A DNA stretch of 64,000 bases from positions 1 through 64,000 of the forward strand of contig JASJFT010000104.1 of NCBI GenBank assembly GCA_030770425.1, in the 5' to 3' direction. Below are positions 60,120-64,000 of the stretch, in pieces. How positions within the stretch are numbered: position 1 is the first letter of the stretch; each line of letters opens with the position of its first letter. The stretch comes from Darksidea phi. Its lineage: Eukaryota > Ascomycota > Dothideomycetes > Pleosporales > Lentitheciaceae. The notes under the pieces were generated by a model. It was not told the DNA's origin and searched no databases. It saw only the letters and a list, made by a program, of their open reading frames with translations. The position numbers were made by a program, and so were the translations under genes.

Positions 60120-61325
60120 CGCCGTATTGGTTCGTCTGAAGCATCGGTTCCGATCCGATCTTGCAAATTAGGTTTCATGGCGATGAGGCGCTTCAGAAGG
60201 GCGCTTGTCACGATGGTACCAGCTTCATCTACAGTAGGAGCAGCTACAAATTCTTGTCAACGCTGCTTTTCTTCCGAACTCTCGCCACCGCCCAATGCCG
60301 CCGCTTTCGTTGAAGACGTGGAGATAGAAAGGGAGCGAAAGGAAAGGGTTGCTCCATCCCGCCCTCCTAGCACGTATCTGGGATGGTGAAGCAATTACTA
60401 GCGCTCTTTGAGGGCCCCTGGACTCGACACTGTCGCCTGTAGTGTAGTAAAGGTCGAGGAGACCGAAAACTTCAGTCGATTCAACGCCCGCGCGGAAGCC
60501 TTGTCCCAAGGTTCGGTCCCGCAAGACGTGATTTTCGGCACGCACACCATAATCAACCAGAACACCAAGGCCAAGTGCCGTTCCTTTTTCACCTTTAGCG
60601 GTGCGATAATGTGCCAACGCGTCCATGTACGTGTTCCCAGCGGCATAATTTGATTGGCCTGCGGATCTGATGAGGCCTGAGATGGAGGAAAGCATAACAA
60701 AGAAGTCTAGGCCTTCAAGGAGGAGAGTGCAAATTCCACGAGCCAGTTGTCTTGGGTTCCATGTTGCCGAGCCAATCCTCGTATGACATATTGGCGAAGA
60801 GTCCCGTCCTAATCAATTAGTTACGTTTTAAAAAACGATACCGAGTCATATACCCGCAATACCATAGTAGTTTATATACATCCAGCGATTCGTGGCATAT
60901 GTTGGTACCGCTCCAGTACTCGCTGCAGAGCCTCTTTGTCGCATATGTCGCATTCGGGAGCTTCTACGTCAGCCCCTGGTTCCCGAAGCTCTCTGATTGC
61001 ATTCAGAGCGGCCGCATTATTCGCGCTTGAGCGAGATAATAGAAGAAGGTTCCTGGCACCCTTTTCCTTGACCATCCACTTCACAATCGCTCGAACCAGT
61101 TCACCGTTTCCGCCAGCGATGAGATACGTTTTGTCTGAATCAAAGGTGCCGGTGGGCCGTGTCCCAATCATTGTCGGTGTAGTGTTATTTGGATGAGTCG
61201 TAGTTATAACAAGGTATAACTTACGGGTACTAACGCTTCATCCGCCATCTCAAACACTATTTTCCCAATATGATTCCCGGATTGAATCATACGTAATACT
61301 TCCTGTACCTTTGAGATGGGAAGTA
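60120..61325 (-). pseudogene. Remnant of a highly reducing polyketide synthase (end of ER, KR, start of carrier linker)
   Basis: Read on the minus strand from 61325 leftwards: the end of an enoylreductase domain (ISKVQEVLRM, SGNHIGKIVFEM, ADEALVP), then a ketoreductase starting TGTFDSDKTYLIAGG and ARNLLLLSRS, a middle part MSYEDWL and TTGSWNLH, and MLSSISGLI, GQSNYAAGNTYMDALA, followed by a carrier-domain-linker-like stretch TVDEAGTIVTSALLKRL near 60.24 kb. It is clearly broken. The KR Rossmann motif is GGNGELV instead of GGLGGLG. The expected QAAMVL reads stop-T-T-MVL at 60874–60863. A one-base shift follows the 45-bp intron at 60853–60809, and another shift precedes the carrier linker. In life this module would have reduced beta-ketone intermediates. 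Everything upstream (KS, AT, DH, most of ER) is missing from the window. Confidence 0.88.
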
Positions 61326-61857
61326 TTAGCTAGTTCTTCGTCATATGCAGTTTTTCCTAGATTAGCATCCAGAAGGCGTTCTATCATGTCTCTTCATAGA
61401 GAGCCGTATTCAGCGCGATCTCGGTGGGTACGGCGGTGGATACAACGCCAAGGCCTGCAAGAGAGAATCCTAACCCCTAAACATAACCCTAGGTCGTAGG
61501 AAGAAACTGTGCAATGAGGAATAATAGGAAGTCTTGCTAGCGACCCGCCTAAAATCTCAGTCCGCCTCAGGCAACGCCTACACGCCAAAGTGGATATACG
61601 AAGTCCAATATTTCGGGCTCTGTAGCAAAGCCTCACGGCTCCCCTCGCCAAGCTCCGCATCTCTCAGCAGTTGCATCATCCATCTCTGATTACGCAGGCT
61701 GCATTACCGCTGCCCATATCCTCAGTCTCCTTGTACGTCGGCCTACTGTGCTGCAGTGCTGTTCCGGAGTCGCACGCGTACACCTATATTCTGTCGTCCA
61801 CCGCTTCCTGCACCGGCGCTTGATTCTCTCTAGGAAGCCCGTAAACGTTGTCAGTGG
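61326..61857. other. Region between PKS remnant and hAT remnant, no gene seen
   Basis: Short frames on both strands lack recognisable domains, including 61660–61394 (−) and 61748–61945 (+). Immediately upstream of the PKS remnant the ER frame is closed by a stop (TAG near 61,328). The region may be further decayed PKS or transposon sequence. Confidence 0.4.
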
Positions 61858-62181
61858 CTCGCTGCTACTTCAGCGTCTACTACGCGAGGAAGGAAGCGTG
61901 AAAAACTCAGCTCTAAGCTTGATGAGTTTATGTCCAGGAAAATAAGGCCGATCAGGATGTTCAAGACCCGGATTCTTCATGCGTCTGATTACGCTATCCT
62001 CTTCAAGATGGCGGTTGATTTGTTCAATTGTCCCTCAATAAGCTCTGAGTGTGAGCGGGTGTTCTTCAAAACGAAGAAGGTCATCACAGATGAACGAAAT
62101 CACTTGAATTCAGACACTGGCGGCTATCGAATGTCAAAAGCACCTGCTTCGAACCGGGATGCTTTCATATGTCTATCATAG
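61858..62181 (+). pseudogene. hAT-family transposase C-terminal remnant
   Basis: One frame runs from about 61858 to the stop at 62179–62181. It reads REKLSSKLDEFMSRK, then MAVDLFNCPSISSECERVF (about 62,010–62,064) and TKKVITDERNHL. The CP-(A/S)-x-SSECERVF block followed by ITDERN is the C-terminal dimerisation region (hAT_C) of Activator/hAT transposases. Only about 105 residues remain of a protein usually longer than 600, with no terminal inverted repeats seen, so it is dead. Composition is normal; RIP does not seem to be the main cause of decay here. Confidence 0.85.
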
Positions 62182-62275
62182 ATTCCAAATTTACTTTACT
62201 TGGTTGGTTGACACTCTGCACGTTCTTCCGTGACAAATATTCGGGATAAGCTGTGGAGGAAAATCAATATTAAAC

Positions 62276-63625
62276 CTATTTCGCCTCCTTGATCTCATCT
62301 TCGTCGTGTACATGTTCTTGCTGTGCATCGTCTAGTAAGCCCTTTTTGTTGGCACCAAGTACTCTGGATGGCTTTTCTTCCACGGGCGCATCCTTCCCTG
62401 ATGAGCTTTTACTTTGCGCAGCAGACCCTAGTGTCGTCACCTGCTTCGTATTGGTAGAGTGCGTATCATGGTCTGTGTTTCCCGGTTTCCAACGGCTCTT
62501 AACGATTTCCCAGCAAGCAAGAAGCAGGCTTGTGATTCCGGTAAAGAGTGCGATGATCTGTCCAGTTGAACCAAAGGCTGAGGCGGTGACTAAGTGGTTA
62601 GCTGCAAGCATTCTCTCAACGGATACAATAGCGACCAAGGGCCCCGCAAGATATATTATGAAATAGTGGATCAATCCCAAGAGAAACTGCAATAGCTCGT
62701 CGGCGGAAAGGGAAGCAACTCCAGGAAATGCAGGCTTCAGAAGGGCCTTTAAAATCAGCTTGAGTTCCAGCTTGCGTTCCTGCTTGGATGGGGCATTCGC
62801 ATAAGTTCGGGAAGCAGAAACCGGGAGCATTGCCGCCGCGTAGGTGACGGCCACCAGTTTCGGGCCGGATTCAATTCCGTCATATAAACTCGTAAGATGG
62901 ATGAAGAAGACCATCAAGAACGCTACGCCTGCAATTATGGCAAGTGCAGCAGCAGCATGAGTCCATGTACGGCTCCGGATATCGAAGACACCAAGTAAAG
63001 CGGCTTTCCCACCGCAAACTGGGTCCGCCGTTGAATGGACGCCCTTTAGCCAATACCAAGCACCGAATAGAGTGAAGGCAGTGAAGTAGACGTTTTGGAA
63101 GACAAGCGGAAGGTCTGCATGCAGTTCGAGCGTTTCGGCGGTGCCGCTGTTCACAAGAATGCCCTCGTACCTAAAAATGCTCCGTCTAAGAATTCGTTTC
63201 TTCTCGAAGTATTTTTCGACGCGGATATCCAGGTTGTAGGACTCCGCATAGAAAAGAACAACAGTCAGGTAGTACGACAAAAGGTAATCCGTGGAGAGAG
63301 CAGTGCCTTGGCAAATGTTTATCACTGTTGCTAAAGCCACTGCTGACGCGAGGACATTCGAGGTCGTGCGGACACGCGACTGCATCCCCCAGGACTCAAA
63401 GTTGCGAATGAGGAAGCCAGCGGCCCATTGGAGGTACATGCCGATTCTCACTCCCTTACCATAGAGATCATTGTCGGCAACAGTCCTACAATGACCATCT
63501 AGGGCGGGAGTATCAGCCCGGGGAGTGGGGAAGGAATTGGATAAAGGCGTGGCAGACGCCAACGAGACAACAAAAGGGAGGGCGGCAAAGAGCGGCAGGA
63601 CGGCGTTGCTTTTAAGGCGTCTCAT
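62276..63625 (-). CDS. Uncharacterised ascomycete multi-pass membrane protein with signal peptide
   Basis: Single exon, 449 residues. Residues 1–25 form a signal peptide (basic MRR, then a hydrophobic run ending VVSLASATP). After a Cys-containing segment (DGHC) comes YGKGVRIGMYLQW, a block I know from a large family of hypothetical fungal membrane proteins. About six to seven hydrophobic segments follow, including VLASAVALATVINIC, YLLSYYLTVVLFYAE, VYFTAFTLFGAWYWL, AAALAIIAGVAFLMVFF, LGLIHYFIIYLAGPLVAIV and IALFTGITSLLLACW. The last ~75 residues are hydrophilic (Ser/Lys/Glu/Asp-rich, ending EDEIKEAK), probably a cytoplasmic tail. Function and location beyond the secretory pathway are unknown. 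The start Met is supported by the signal peptide directly after it. Confidence 0.85.
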   Translation of the reverse strand: MRRLKSNAVLPLFAALPFVVSLASATPLSNSFPTPRADTPALDGHCRTVADNDLYGKGVRIGMYLQWAAGFLIRNFESWGMQSRVRTTSNVLASAVALATVINICQGTALSTDYLLSYYLTVVLFYAESYNLDIRVEKYFEKKRILRRSIFRYEGILVNSGTAETLELHADLPLVFQNVYFTAFTLFGAWYWLKGVHSTADPVCGGKAALLGVFDIRSRTWTHAAAALAIIAGVAFLMVFFIHLTSLYDGIESGPKLVAVTYAAAMLPVSASRTYANAPSKQERKLELKLILKALLKPAFPGVASLSADELLQFLLGLIHYFIIYLAGPLVAIVSVERMLAANHLVTASAFGSTGQIIALFTGITSLLLACWEIVKSRWKPGNTDHDTHSTNTKQVTTLGSAAQSKSSSGKDAPVEEKPSRVLGANKKGLLDDAQQEHVHDEDEIKEAK

Positions 63626-64000
63626 AGCCTCTATGTGGCACTTAAGATCAAGACGAATTCGATGCCTGACGAATGTTTCGAGCGACTTGAAATGTTATTA
63701 TGGGCGCGAGCTAATGATATTGCAGAGTGCACGTGATGTCACGGAGTTGCGAATTGTGAGCAGACCTTTTTCAGGACTAGAGACGGTATTAAGTACTGTA
63801 AATTTGAGGCTTCTGCCATCTTAGCGCTGCAGGGCAACCATGCTCGAAGCTAAGGCCAACTAGGTAAAGGGCATGAGGGCTGCGTGGAAACAAAGTTTAT
63901 CCAACACGGAACCTCCTGCATGTCTGCCCAAGGCGCTGGATGTGATTCCCAGCCGAATAAGGGCAGCCTCTGTTACCCATTGCCGGCTAGCTTGTGGTGG
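63626..64000. other. Upstream region of the membrane-protein gene
   Basis: Normal base composition, no gene seen up to the window edge. It should hold the promoter of the minus-strand gene ending at 63625. No specific site can be named. Confidence 0.4.

Noticed and set aside
61471..61491. Telomere-like CCTAACCCCTAAACATAACCC
   Set aside because: Only three imperfect units, internal, not extended in either direction; chance or a decayed repeat.
1..64000. CRISPR arrays, bacterial operons, rRNA or tRNA genes
   Set aside because: None seen; gene structure and introns are fungal, and the tandem repeats present lack spacer structure.

Overview
The window comes from a filamentous ascomycete (Pezizomycotina) genome. 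The genic part shows short GT–AG introns of about 45–56 bp, a HET-domain NLR, an NRPS-like reductase, a Pth11-type receptor and a UNC-93-type transporter. The first 42 kb are an extremely AT-rich block in which CpA and TpG are almost absent, the signature of repeat-induced point mutation (RIP).

Left compartment (1–42,390): a nest of dead transposons. A Helitron (Rep/Pif1-helicase reading frame, + strand) is the oldest recognisable layer. It was entered by LTR retrotransposon A (Ty3/gypsy, 1852–16046, AAAGT target duplication), which itself received a Ty1/copia element (8542–14154). To the right lies a second copy of the same Ty3 family in opposite orientation (B, from 20416). B carries a pogo/Fot1-like DNA transposon (21635–23487) and a different 10.6 kb Ty3/gypsy element (D, 30673–41283) that landed inside B's 5' LTR. 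A remnant of a third family copy (41462–41861) closes the stack. Subtracting the inserts gives internal lengths of 8,205 bp for A and 8,204 bp for B, which supports the boundaries.

Right compartment (42,390–64,000): base composition returns to normal abruptly. In order: a HET–NACHT–ankyrin NLR (+) with an apparent frameshift between the HET and NACHT parts; a mildly RIP-affected spacer; an NRPS-like enzyme (+) with half a condensation domain followed by A, T and a thioester-reductase domain; an N,N-dimethylformamidase-like hydrolase (−, one intron) divergent from a seven-exon UNC-93-type MFS protein (+); a five-exon Pth11/rhodopsin-type seven-helix receptor (+); a decayed polyketide synthase fragment (ER end–KR, −); a hAT transposase remnant (+); and an uncharacterised secretory-pathway membrane protein (−).

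The NRPS-like enzyme, amidase, transporter and PKS relic could be a small or partly decayed secondary-metabolite locus at the edge of a transposon-rich, RIP-mutated compartment. That functional link is inference from proximity. The exon structures of three spliced genes were worked out by hand from splice signals and conserved reading frames.
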